Shown here: positions 1-12,800 of the stretch, piece after piece
Layout of the letters: each line of letters begins with the position of its first letter
How positions within the stretch are numbered: position 1 is the first letter of the stretch
Assembly (NCBI GenBank): GCA_002007465.1
Contig: LNAC01000735.1
Span: 639,808 to 703,807 of the forward strand
DNA: 64,000 nt
Direction: 5' to 3'
Source: Ailurus styani
Taxonomy: Eukaryota > Chordata > Mammalia > Carnivora > Ailuridae
Notes under the pieces: model-generated
What the model was told of the DNA's origin: nothing
Databases searched by the model: none
What the model saw: only the letters and a program-made list of their open reading frames with translations
Program-made: the position numbers and the translations under genes

Positions 1-886
1 CTATATTGGGATCATTGATGTGATAGAAGTGTGTATGTTTGTGGGGTGAGGTTTTGGGAAAGAGCTAAGTTATCATCTGCCATAGTGGGAAGTCAATAGA
101 TAATATTAATAATACTTAAAAAAATCAGGAAATAAGAGTGTAAAAATGTCATTTAAAGACTTGGAGGTAAATACCAAAAGAAACAGTAGAAGAATTGAAA
201 GCAGCTGTCCCTTGGGAATAGGAAATGGGGTGGGGGAAATTGCTGTTTTTCTTCATATGTTTTGTAGAATTGTTTCTTTTAATTTTTTTTAATTTTTAAG
301 GAAGATTTTATTTATTTATTTGACAGAGAGACAGCACAAGTAGGCAGAGCAGCAGGCACAGGAAGAGGGAGAAGCAGGCTCCCCACTGAGCAGAGAGCCA
401 GATGTGGGGCTTGATCTCTGGACCCCAAGATCATGACCTGAGCCAAAGGCAGACACTTAACCAGCTGAGCCACCCAGTCACCCTGAATTGCTTCTTTTTA
501 AACTATGTGTAAGAATAAGTTTGAAAGAAAACCAAGCCAGAAACAATAAGCAGGCATATACATCTATAAAATATAACATGGAAAAATTGGGTGGTGGATG
601 TATAGTCTCTCCCCTACTATGAGGAGGAAACTGTCACAGATTTGTCATATGTTATATTCTCAAGTATAACTCATTTCTATTTCCTATTTACTCTTCTCTT
701 TCCTTGAATAGAATAGACTTTTCATAATTTCTTTAACTGCCTGCATTTTCCCAACTGGGAATATTTCCCAGGAAATACAAGGAATATTTCTTCATAATAG
801 AGCCTAAAAGGGTGTAGGGCAATATTCAGGAGAGAGTGACACAAACTAACTTCTTGTGTCTCCCACCTCTCTTATCTCTTCTTCAG
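1..886 (+). other. Intron before exon 1 (partial)
   Basis: AT-rich intronic sequence holding one Can-SINE (281-484). I see no exon or RNA gene in it. The last 40 bases are the polypyrimidine tract and acceptor of exon 1. Confidence 0.7.
281..484 (-). mobile_element. Can-SINE
   Basis: The reverse complement of a tRNA-Lys-derived carnivore SINE: T-rich tail, GA-rich middle, AGCAGGCTCCCC, and the head ending CACCCAGTCACCC. It is flanked by the target-site duplication GAATTG(T/C)TTCTTTT at 267-280 and 485-498. Confidence 0.9.
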
Positions 887-977
887 AGCACAGAGCGGTC
901 ATGGAAGCTGCTTTTGTGTATGGGACTACATACCAGTTTGTCTTAACCACGGAAACTGCCCTTTTGGAAAGTATTGG
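887..977 (+). CDS. TXNDC16: TXNDC16 exon 1 of 13 in window
   Basis: The exon encodes local residues 1-31, including [18 protein letters not shown]. It begins with two bases of a split Glu codon (G|AG) after the acceptor CTTCAG and ends with GG of a Gly codon before the donor GTATGT. The open frame extends upstream to a Met at 856, but that stretch is the polypyrimidine tract and acceptor of an intron, so it is not a start. The segment belongs to the N-terminal half of the protein, in a thioredoxin-like unit without catalytic cysteines. A second AG directly after the acceptor (base 888) would shift the frame if used. The preceding exon is outside the window. Confidence 0.95.
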
Positions 978-2788
978 GTATGTACAAGAGGCATATGTCA
1001 ACAATTTTAAGCTTGGTTCTTTCACATTACTTATTCAACATCTCCATCAGACTCTCACATCATGGACTTACCTGAGAGGAATTGTAAGCAGAAGGGAATA
1101 TATAAATGAAACTGGAAATCCCCTTCATTATTATTGTCTACCATTCTACAGTCTGAAAATGAATTTAAATATACAGAGGTGATGTTAGGCTAAGGCGAAC
1201 AAAGACAATATGGATAAGCCACAATATGTGATCCATGAGTGGCCAGGTATATTTTAGGAATAGATCTCCCACAGTGATCACATAGGTGATAAAATAACAG
1301 CTTTCATAACTGAATTCCAGATGTTCTTTCTGAGAGTTCTGTAAATTTGTCAGAATAATCTTAAATATATTTAAGTACCGTTTTTGAGCAAAATGTCTTA
1401 GATGTTTATTTTTGTTGTCTAGTTTCTAGCTTACAGTTTTAGGGAGAGGCCTTCTCTTGACTTTTTGCCTAGGCAACCTAGGGTTGACATTTTTCTTTCC
1501 TTTGGTAAGAAGACATTTTTCTTTCCTTTGACACAGGGAATAGCCAGTGTATTTTAAAGACTTTGCCTCAAAATGCTTTTCCGGAAAATTAATACGAAGC
1601 AAGGAAAAATGGTGATCATGTGACCCATGCAAGAGTTTTTTCTTTAAAGATTTTATTTATTTATTTCACAGAGGGAGAGAGATCACAGGCGGCAGAGAGG
1701 CAGGCAGAGAGAGGGGGGGAAGCAGGCTCCCCGCTGAGCAGGGAGCCCGATGCGGGCCTCGATCCCAGGACCCTGAGATCATGACCTGAGCCAAAAGCAG
1801 AGGCTTTAACCCACTGAGCCACCCAGGTGCCCTGAGAGTTTTTTCTTAATTTTATTTTTATTTGTCAGAGACTGAGGAAGGCACAAGTAGGGGAAAAGGC
1901 AAGCAGAGGGAGGAGTAGATTTCCCACTGAGCAGGGAGCCTGATGTGGGATTGATCCCAGGACCCTGAGATCATGACCTGGGCCAAAGGCAGACACTTAA
2001 CCCACTGAACCACCTAGGCATCCCAACCATGCAAGAGTTTTTGATTAGCTCTCCTGCTAACTTCTTCGAAAACAGTGACTATTTGATTTAACCACATGCA
2101 ATTAATTAAGTCTCAGACATTTTACAACTCTGTAAATTTAGAGGTTCGTTCATAGAAGGTTGACTAAGTGAAATGATTTTTTGGGAGGAGTGGGTAGGCG
2201 GGGAATAAAGTTGCAAAGAGAAGTTACATTTTTAGTGCTCTGTACAACATTGGCCAGCGTTCCTTTTCTCATTCATGTTTTCTGATTGAATTGTCATTCT
2301 GCTGACTTCCTCGTTAATGAATTAAAGAAAACTTTTTTTTTTAAAGATTTTATTTATTTGACACCAAGAGAGAGATCACAAGTAGGCAGAGAGGCAGGCA
2401 GAGAGAGAGGAGGAAGCAGGCTCCCCGCTGAGCAGGGAGCCGATGCAGGGCTCGATCCCAGGACCCTGAGATCATGACCTGAGCCGAAGGCAGAGGCGTT
2501 AACCGACTGAGCCACCCAGGCGCCCCTAAAGAAAACTTTGATGCATGATTACTGTTTGCATAAAAATTAATACTTTTAACAATTTGGGGACTTGTGCTGA
2601 CAGTACCACCAAGCTTTCCTGTAAGTCACTGAGTCTCAAGATACAGATAAGCAGGGATTTAGCCAGTTGCTTTGCTGCTCCCAATGTCAACTGCCAGTTT
2701 CCCGTCCCAGAATGGGGGAAGCCTGGTTATTTTCCTCTCAGGGACATTCTATGGTAGCCCCACAGTTTTGCTGTTGGTTAATTGTTTG

Positions 2789-2824
<36 letters not shown>

Positions 2825-5800
2825 CTTCTTTCTTTTTAAGGTGATGAATAGTTGCAAATGAAGGCGACATGCTTACAAGACAGAAGATATAGGTCCTATC
2901 ATTTATCTTACAAAATCTGTTCAGCAAGATATACCATGTACATAGCATATTCCGATCTATGGCTAGACATGATAATGTTCTGGAAGGGTTTTTGCTTTCC
3001 CCTATTTTTAAAATGAGAATTTTAAAGTGTCCAGTTACTCTTTTTTTGGGGGGAGGTATACTTTTGAATATTTGATACAGTGGAGATATTTCAGTACTGA
3101 TCTATTCATGGATAGCAAGATGATAAGGAGTCATACCTAGACCTGATAAGGCGGGGAGGGACTGTGCATTCAGAGTACTGTCGTCCTATGGCATGACTTC
3201 TGGATGAAGTAGTTGGCTATGACTTTGGGTTGTCTCCTAAGGAGGAGAGGTGAATGCATTTTTTCTTTCATTTGTTCATTCTTTTATTCAACAAATAGTT
3301 ATTGAATGCCCTCTATATGCTAGGCACTATTCCAGTTGCTGGAGCTGTAACACTGGGTAAGTCTAGTATATTAATCATTACATCATGTTGGGCCTGAATT
3401 TGTTTGAAATTTTATGTTGGCTAAGGAGGGTGTATAGGATAGGTAGTATCAGAGGTAGCATGCCATAGGAATACCAGCACATTCTGTTACTTCCCCATAT
3501 CCCCTCTTAAAGAATCTGTGTATAGGCCAACGATGTTACCCCCTCACCCCATACATGTTACCATCAGTTAGAGGTGGCCACCTGATCTAGGGTCAACCAG
3601 CCCACTGGCTTACCTGAGCAAATGAGATCCCCTCTCTCAGGAACTTGGAACTGGGCATGGAGAAATGGGATTATATAGAGTTTTGACTCTTGCTCATAGG
3701 AATGTTTTGGCCATGTAGAAGTAAAGCAGAGAGAGTTGTATTTATAAAAAGAGAGTTGGGAGCTGAGTATTAATGGCAAAATGAAGATCCCTTGAATTCT
3801 TGCTATTTAGATCTATACATTTATTCTCTGATTTAATTGCTTGAATTTTCCTTGTATTCTGTGATAATGTGCTTCTACACTTCCAGTAAGCCCCCCGACC
3901 CGCCTTCTTGGTTTCTGTTACCTATAACCAATGATCTCTGATGAAATAACTTTCCAAAATTACTTTATTATTTCAGAGGTTATGTTATGATGTTCAACCT
4001 CGACTGGGTCCTCCTGCCTTCGAAACTTTGCTTTTAATATATGTGACTATTTACTTTTAATATATGTGACTATGAGACCCTAAAGAGTTCAAAAGTTAAG
4101 TACTTTGAGTTTAAGAGTTCAAAAGTTAAGTACTTTAATTGGCTCTTGGCTGTGTAGTTCCTTTGTCTGAAGAACCCATTTATCTTGTTTGGGAAGTCCT
4201 TCTCTCCTTTACTGTTTTTAATCTCTGTGAACTTCTTTTCCCTTTACTTCTTTCTCCTCTCTGACTTGAGGCAGAATGAAATTATTTCTTTGTTTCTCAT
4301 AGTACTTTGCATATTATACACTTACAAACTATATTTTAAAAAACTAAATGTATCTCCTTTAATCTAAGCCCTTCAAGGATTTGAATCATTTTACTCACGT
4401 TAGTCTTTTGTATTTGATACAGGGCCTAACACAGAGTAGGCTTTATAATCCTTGACTGATTGTTTCTTTAATCATTAACTCTATTAGAAATTAGTTTGTA
4501 ATTAAGTTTGAAATCAATGAATCTCAGATCTCAGTTTGAGCATGTATCAAGAATTAAAATAACATTTTAAAAATAAAAATTTGCAGTATTTTGCCAAACC
4601 CTGCTAATGCCATATGGAGATTTTTAAAATGCTATTTTAATTTTGGCAAACCTTACTTACCCACTATAAGTTTATCTTTGAATTCTCATATTGAAGGGAT
4701 GCCAGAACTCAAATTATAAGCCATATTTGCTGAGTTTTGTAATATTTCAGATAAAAACTCACAAACTCCCACAAACTGTCACATGGTTTCTATCTTAAGG
4801 CATGTTTTGGCTGAAGTTTATTCAAAACAGATTTGAGTTTAAATTAAACCTAGAAAATTTGTGTTACAAGGCTTTATTTAGCATAGCTCTAGAAAAGCAA
4901 CTACATTCGAAGATAATCTCCTTGTCCTCAAGGTGACAGTCTTTTATTTAAAAAAAAAATTGTGTGGACCTGTCCATAACCTAATTTAGAAGCCACCATA
5001 TGAAAAAGTTTAGGGAAAAAATTGCTCATACAACTCTAAAACTGTATCTTCTTTTTTTGCTTAGGTCCATTTTGTTTTGTTTTACTGTTTTAGATTTTTA
5101 CTAAAACAGTAATTCAAAAGCATGAGACTTAAAGATATTTGAACTACATCTTTCTGGATGATAGACAACACATTGAACTTCTTCAAGTGAATCTGTCCCT
5201 AATTTTTTAATTTGTAGCAATGAGGATATTGAAAATGCACATCTCTACTTTTTTCATTGTAAACAAGTCTTGGATTTGACTGAGCAATGTAGAAGAACAC
5301 CGATGGAACCATCACTGACTACATTGAATATTCATCGATTTATTAAGACAATGGAAGCACCTCTGCTGGTATGTTTCTTATTTTATTATTTTTTAAAGAT
5401 TTTATTTGTTTTGAGAGAGAGAGAGAGCACGCATAAGTGGGGTGGGGCAGAGGCAGAGGGAGAGGGAGAATCCCAACCAGACTCCACACTGAGCACGGAG
5501 CCTAATGCTTGACTTGATCTCATGACCCTGAGATCATGACCTGGGCCGAAACCCAGAGTTGGTGGCTCAACCAACGGAGCCACCCAGGTGCCCTGTATGT
5601 TTCTTATTTTAATATATTAAGTCATTCATACATAAAATTTTTAAAGTTTTAATTCACAGATATGCATTTTAGTTAGATGAGCTCTATCTTTTTCCCTTTC
5701 CTTAGACATATTTCTTTCACTGTGGGGGATTTAGGAGTAGTTACTTACTAAAGGTAGAACAGAAGATATACTCTTCATGAGATGACATTTTAATGCCTAG

Positions 5801-6865
5801 AACTGTTGTTGTATTGAAATCCAAATATAACTTTGTATGAGTGGAAATATTCTGTGGTAGTTTTAATGAACTGTGACCACTCCAAGATCACAAAGACCAC
5901 ATCATGGTTAAGGACAGACCTTTTTTGTGAATGTTTGGATGACCACTTTAAAAGTTGGTGAATAGTGGGGCTATAACATTTCTGTGCCCCACTTCCCTTA
6001 GCACTAGCCTGGAAGGATTTTATAAAGACTTAAGTGAGGTGATTGACAGACCTTTCTCTCTCAAAGTTTGCAGGATTTTCTTGAGCATGTGTAAAACCTT
6101 CAGTAGGCCTTCTTACTTAGTATTTCCTTTTCAAATAAAAATGGTGCATGTGTTTTACAAATAATCCAAAGGGTGCTGCAAAGTATAAAGGAAAAACTTT
6201 TTTTTAAAGCCATCTAATCCTGTCACTCAGAAATGAGCTGTTAGATGACCATCACACCAGTCATGTCTGTGCCCAAATGGACACATACAGTGCTCAGGGT
6301 GTGTGGATTAATGGACACACACTATTGCGTGTGCTGCTTTATAGTAAGAAATTTATACTCTTATTTGAATTTAGCAGAGGAAGAAGAAACTGATGTGAAA
6401 TGAGGGGTTACGGAAGTTTTGATAGGTCATTTGTTCATTTGAGGGCTCTTTAGGAAATTTGTTTTACTGTTTCTTGAGTTCTTTACTTTGAGTCATTTTT
6501 GTTTGGATCTTGCCTTCAAATATTTTTTTTAAAAGATTTTATTTATTTACTGGAGAGTGAGAGAGAGAGAGAGAGAGACAAGAGAGTGAGAGAGAGTATG
6601 AACTGGGAGGAGAGGGAGAAGCAGGCTCCCCGCTAAGTAGGGAGTTCGATGCAGAGTTTGATCCCAGGACCCTGGGATCATGACCTGAGCCAAAGGCAGA
6701 CCCTTAACTGACTGAGGCTCCCAGGCGCCCGTCAAATATTTTTTTTTAAAAAGCAGTATATAAGTCTTTTTCCTTACCTTTCACATGGCAAAGGGGGCAT
6801 ATATCTTCCCTCCCTGGGGAGAATACCCCCTGAATTTGTTTGATCTCCCATTTCAGCATAAAGCC

Positions 6866-6946
<81 letters not shown>

Positions 6947-9804
6947 CAGCTCACTGTTTAGTCCCTCACCAGCCTCCGTTCTCTCCAGGCTCATTTCCTT
7001 TTCCCCCAATACTGAAATATTATTAAGAATTCTCGGGCGCCTGGGTGGCTCAGTGGGTTAAAGCCTCTGCTTTCGGCTCAGGTCATGATCTCAGCGTCCT
7101 GGGATCGAGGCCCGCATCAGGCTCTCTGCTCAGCAGGGAGCCTGCTTCCTCCTCTCCCTGTCTCTCTGTCTACTTGTAATCTCTCTCTCTGTGTCAAATA
7201 AATAAATAAAATCTTTAAAAAAAAAAAAATTCTCAGGATTTGGGGGCACCTGGATGGCTCAGTCAGTAAAGTGTCTGACTCTTGATTTTGGCTGGGGTCA
7301 TGATCTCAGGGTTGTGAGATTGGTCTCTGGGTTCGGCTCGTGCTGAGCATTTAGCTTGCTTGGGATTCCCTCTTCCTCTGATCCTCCCCACCACTGCCCC
7401 ACTCACAGGTGCTCTCTCTCTAAATAAGAAAAAAAGAAAAGAATCGTCAGGATTTTGTTTGTTCGCCAGTACTGCTTTTGCCATTGGGGGCAGGACTAGA
7501 ACTCACCCAAAGCTTTACTGAAAATCTTCAGTTCCTTTTTTGGCTACTACATTCTGGCCAGAAGTCATATCCCTTTCCTAAAGTTTCTGCTCATTACTTT
7601 TGTTTGACTGTGTTTTAAAACTGTTGTTTGTTTTATTAAGATAGATAATAAGGAGGGCAGTTCTCCAATACTGTTTCGTTTTATTATGCATACATATCAG
7701 AAATTATGTAATATTAGTTTTAAAGTTAAAAAACAAAAACTTTGAAGATTTCATAATTACTTGGTATTCAACCAAGCGTGGCTTCCCTTGAAAGCAGGGT
7801 TATCATGTACACCATTTATATTGTACCTATGTCAGTGGCAGCCCCTGAAACCTACATTTCAGAAACAACAAGGTGAATGGTACTCCTAGAGCTGTGCAGT
7901 GCAGGTGACCCTGCTTTAAGGCACTAGTCACCCAAAAGGAATATTAATTTGGCAATCCAAGTCCCTTCTTGGAGTTTGCTTCAACACTCTCACAAAATGA
8001 TGCATCAGCATATTATCACCTAAGTGTCTTACTTTCCTTAGACAACTAGGAAACTGGGAAGTGGGATTCAGGCAGAGGTTCCAGAAGCCTGGCTAGACAT
8101 GGGGATAGTACAACGGAGCCAAAAAAGATCTGAAAGGTAGACCTGAAGATCAGTGCCAGCTTGCAGAGCCAGTCTGAGAATCTAAACCTTGGTGTCAACT
8201 AATAAAGGCTTGGCAGTCCAAAAACACAGGTTAGTGGATTCGTCCATATCAGAACAGAGCAAATGACTGCAAAGTACAGAAAAGGGAGACAAGCCTTCAC
8301 GAAAAGTTCCCCGAGACTGTTGGTGGCATGGCTAAGGCTTAACCTTGCAGAATGAGAAGGTGACAAAAGGTTCTGAGCTAGTTTGGTCACTTTTACATTT
8401 TGGTACTTTAAACATATGGCTGCATCAGTATTTGAGGTTGTTTTTGTTTTTGGAGAATATATTGGAGGTTAAAAAACAAAATAAGGCCAACCATCATGGT
8501 AGAAAACACCTCTTAGAACAAGATTTGATGTACCTGGCTTATGCCTTTTGACGGTATAGTAAGCTTGAAGGGGATAGAGAGGTCCTGAAAATTAGTACCT
8601 AAATTTAATTACTTCTTACAAGTTCTTACCTATAAGACTTAGTTATCATTTACTTTGGGTTAGTGTTTCTTACTCTGTTCTTATTTTCTCACAGCCCCAC
8701 TGATGCTCATCTTCCCCTCTCACATTGCTCCTGGCCATTCTTTAAAAAAATTTTTTTTGTTTAAATTCAAATTAATTAATGTATACTGTATTATTAGTTT
8801 CAGTGGTAGAATTTAGTGATTCGTGAGTTGCATACAACACCTAGTGCTCATAACTTCAAGTACCCTTCTTAATGCCCATCACCCAGTTACCCCATTCCCC
8901 TTCCCACCTTCCCTCCAGCAACCCTCAGTGTCTTTCCTGTAGTTAAGAGTCTCTTATGCTTTGTCATTCTCTCTGTTTTCATTTTACTTTATTTATCTTT
9001 CCCTTCCCTTGTGTTCATCTGTTTTGTTTCTTAAATTCTACATATGAATGAAATCATATGGCATTTGTCTTCCTCTGACTTATTTCACTTAGCATACTAC
9101 ACTTTAGCTCTGTCCATGTCATTGCAAATGGAAAAATTTCATTCTTTTTTGATTGCTGAGTAATATTCCATTGTACATATATACCACATTTTCTTATCCA
9201 TTCATCTGTTGGTGGACATCTGGGCTTTTTCCATAGTTTGGCTATTGTGGACATTGCTGCTATAAACATTGGGGTGCAGGTGCCCCTTCGAATCACTATG
9301 TTTATATCCTTTGGATAAATACCTAGTAGTGCAGTTGCTGGGTTGTAGGGTAGCTCTATTTTTAACTTTTTTTTTTATGTTCAGTTAGCCAACATATAGT
9401 AGTACATCATTAGTTTTTGATGTAGTGTTTAATGATTCATTAGTTGTGTATAGCACCCAGTGATCATCACAACACGTACCCTCCTTAATAAGCATTCCTT
9501 TATCATCTTCCACATCAATCTATAGACAGGCCTTTGGGGTTCAGTTATGGTTGGGTTTTGTATGGTTAGTAAGGTGCCTTGTAAACTAGCCAGGCTCATG
9601 GATCCAGAATCAGAAATAATTTGTGTGTTTATATTATCTGTAAACATTAATAAAAATATAAACTGGGATTTAGACTTTTTTGGTAAACTTTGTGTGTTCA
9701 TTTTGTGATGTAAACATTTTGTGATGTAAACATTTTGTGATCATTGCAATTATATGCGTTATTATTTCATTTCTAAGCATATGAAAATAGGTATGGACTG
9801 GGAT

Positions 9805-9838
<34 letters not shown>

Positions 9839-12800
9839 CGCGCGCGTGCGCGCATGTGAAATAGAATACTTAGACACTTAATTATTGTAGAGCTATAACA
9901 CAACTATGTTTTAAAACCAGGTTGGGGCATGTCATTTTAATCATCACAGACTGAAAATAAATCTTGAGTGTAGAATTTTTAACTGGGTTTCCATGTTGAA
10001 TTGATTAAGTGACATTCTGGCAGGTATGGAGTTACTATAGATGGATTCTTAAGGTTTCCAACAATGAAAACAGATGGGAAGATGATTCTGTTATTGTCCT
10101 GTTGGTGAATACCAAGGATATTTTGGATGCTGATGGTTTTCCCTATATTGGACTAGTAGATAGAAAGTCTTATCTGAATACCAAGAAGACTCAAGTGTAA
10201 ATATCTGATAAAATGTTTAAAAATAGATAAATATGTAATATAATTTATCTGAAAAACTTCATTTTTTGTTTATACATGAGATCGCTCTCTGTCTCAGACT
10301 TAAGACAGTTGAATTAAACCTACTCCTACTCTAAGTAATTAGAAGGATGCTATTATTATTTTTCATTTAACTTCTGTTATTCCTTGAAAAGTCACATGGC
10401 AGTGTACGGTATTATATAGCAGTTTGTTGGCTCCTTACATTATTGTCTCATTTCCCTCTTTTTTATTGTGGCAAAAATTACATTACAAATTTACCCTCTT
10501 CATTTGTAAGCGTATAATATGTTGTTGTTAACTCTGTGCACATTGTTGTACAACAGATCTCTAAAACTTGTTCATCTAAAATGACTGAAACAGTATACCC
10601 ATTGAGAAATAGCTCTCCATTTCCCCGTCTCTCCAGCCCTGGCAATCATTCTACTTTCTGTTTCTATGAATTTGATTATTTTAGAGACCTCTTATAAGTG
10701 GAATCAGGCAGTGTTTGTCTTTTTGTAATGGGCTTATTTCCCTTAACATAATGTCCTCAAGGTTCATCCATGTTGTAGTATTTATCAGGATTACCCCCCC
10801 TTTTTTTTTACATTGTAAATATTGGCATTTTTAAAGTTTTTATTTAAATTCTAGTTAGTTAACATACAGTGTAATATTGGTTTCAGGTGTATAATACAGT
10901 GATTTAGCACTTCCATATATCACCCCATGTTCATCACAAGTGCACTCTTTAATTCCCATCAATTTCACCCATCCTCTCCACCCCCGACCTCCTTCTGGAG
11001 GATTACCTTCTTTTTAAGACCATATAATATTCCCTTATATATATATACATAAATATGTGTGTGTATATATACATACATGTTATATATACATATATATATA
11101 ACATTTTATTTATACATTCATCCACAATAGTATTTACATTGCTTCCATATCTTGGCCATTGTGAATAATGCTGTAATGAATGTGGGTTTGCAAATATCTC
11201 TTTGAGAGTCTGTTTTTAATTCTTTGGATATATACCCGGAAATGAACTTGCTGGATCATATGGTAGTTCTGTTTTATGGTAGTTCAATTTTTTGAGGACC
11301 CTTTCTATAGTGGCTACATCATTTTACATTCCCTCCAACAGTGTGCAAAAGTTTTTAATCTCTCCACATTCTTACCAATACTTGTTATTTGTGTCGTTGT
11401 TTTGATGTTAACCATCCTAGTGATTTTGATAATGCCACTGTATTTTTGTTTTACATATCCCTGATGATCAGTTAAGTTTTTCATATGCTTGTTGCCCGTT
11501 TGTCTATCTTCTTTGGAGAAATGTCTATTCTGATCCTTTTCCCTTTTTTAGTTTGTTATTTTGTTGTTAAGTTGTAGGAGTTTATTCTTTTTTTTAAAAA
11601 AGATTTTATTTATTTATTTGACACAGAGAGAGAGAGATCAGATCACAAGTAGGCAGAGAAGCAGGCAGAGAGAGAGGAGGAAGCAGGCTCCCCGCTGAGC
11701 AGGGAGCCCGATGCGAGGCTCGATCCCAGGACCCTGAGATCATGACCTAAACCGAAGGCAGAGGCTTTAACCTCACTGAGCCACCCAGGCGCCCAGAGTT
11801 GTTTATTCTTGATATTAACCCCTTATCTACATGGTTTGCAGTATTTTCTCCCATTTTGTAGGTTGCCTTTTTACTTTGTCGATGGTTTCTTCCCACAGTG
11901 CAGAAATGTTTAAGTTTGATGTAGTTCCATTTGTCTATTTTTGCTTTTGTTGTCTGTGCCTATGGTGTCATTTCCAAGAAATCATTTACATTCCAGTGTC
12001 ATGAAGGTTTTCCCCTATGTTTCTTCTAGGACTATTATAGTTTCATTTAGGTCACTAGTCCATTTTGAGTTATTTTTGTAGTTGCCGTAAGATGAAAATT
12101 CATCTTGATTCTTTTGCAAAATGTGAATATCTAGTTTTCCCAGCACCATTTGTTGAAAAGACTCCCTGTTACCCATTGTGTAGCCTCGGTGCCCTTGTTA
12201 AAGATATTTGACCACATTTGTGAGAGCTTATTTCTGGGCTCTCTGTTCTCTTCTCTTGGTTTATGTCTTTCTTTATGTCAGTACTGGACTGTTTTGATTG
12301 CTGTACGTTTTGAAATCAAGAGTTGTGAGACCTCCAGCTTTATTCTTCCTCATGTTGTTTTGGCTATTTGGTGTCCCTTGAGATTTCATATGAATTTTAG
12401 GATTTTTTTTCTATTTCTGCAAAAAACGCCATTGGGATTTTGATAGGGATTGCATTGAATTTTTAGATGACTTTGGGTAGTATGGACATTTTAACAATGT
12501 TAAATCTAATCCAAGAACATGAATGGTTGTTTTCATATTTATTTGTGTCTTCTTTAATTTCTTTCAGCAGTGTTTTGTAGATTTCAATTCATAAGTCTTC
12601 TTTCTTGGTTAAGCTTATGCCTAAATACTTAATTATTTTTGATGCTGTTGTTATAAATGGGATTATTTTTTTAGTTTCCTTTTTAGAGAGTTCCTTGTTA
12701 GTGCATAAAAACACAACTGATTTTCCAGGGTTGATTTTGTATCCTGTAACTTTGTTGAATCCATGAATTAATTCTAATTTTTGAGGAATCATTAGGGTTT

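Larger units (their letters stand above)
978..5217 (+). other. Intron 978-5217
   Basis: A 4.2-kb intron. It holds two nested SINEs (1645-2024), a third SINE (2336-2526), a TG microsatellite (2786-2818), a weak old interspersed-repeat match near 3255-3360 (the common type with ATTCAACAAATA...TATTGAATGCC), and two local tandem duplications (4031-4136). The stretches 978-1622, 2819-3254, 3361-4030 and 4137-5217 hold nothing I can name. Confidence 0.7.

Noticed and set aside
6868..6944. Regular repeats considered as a CRISPR-like array
   Set aside because: Simple dinucleotide repeats without spacers, in a mammalian intron.
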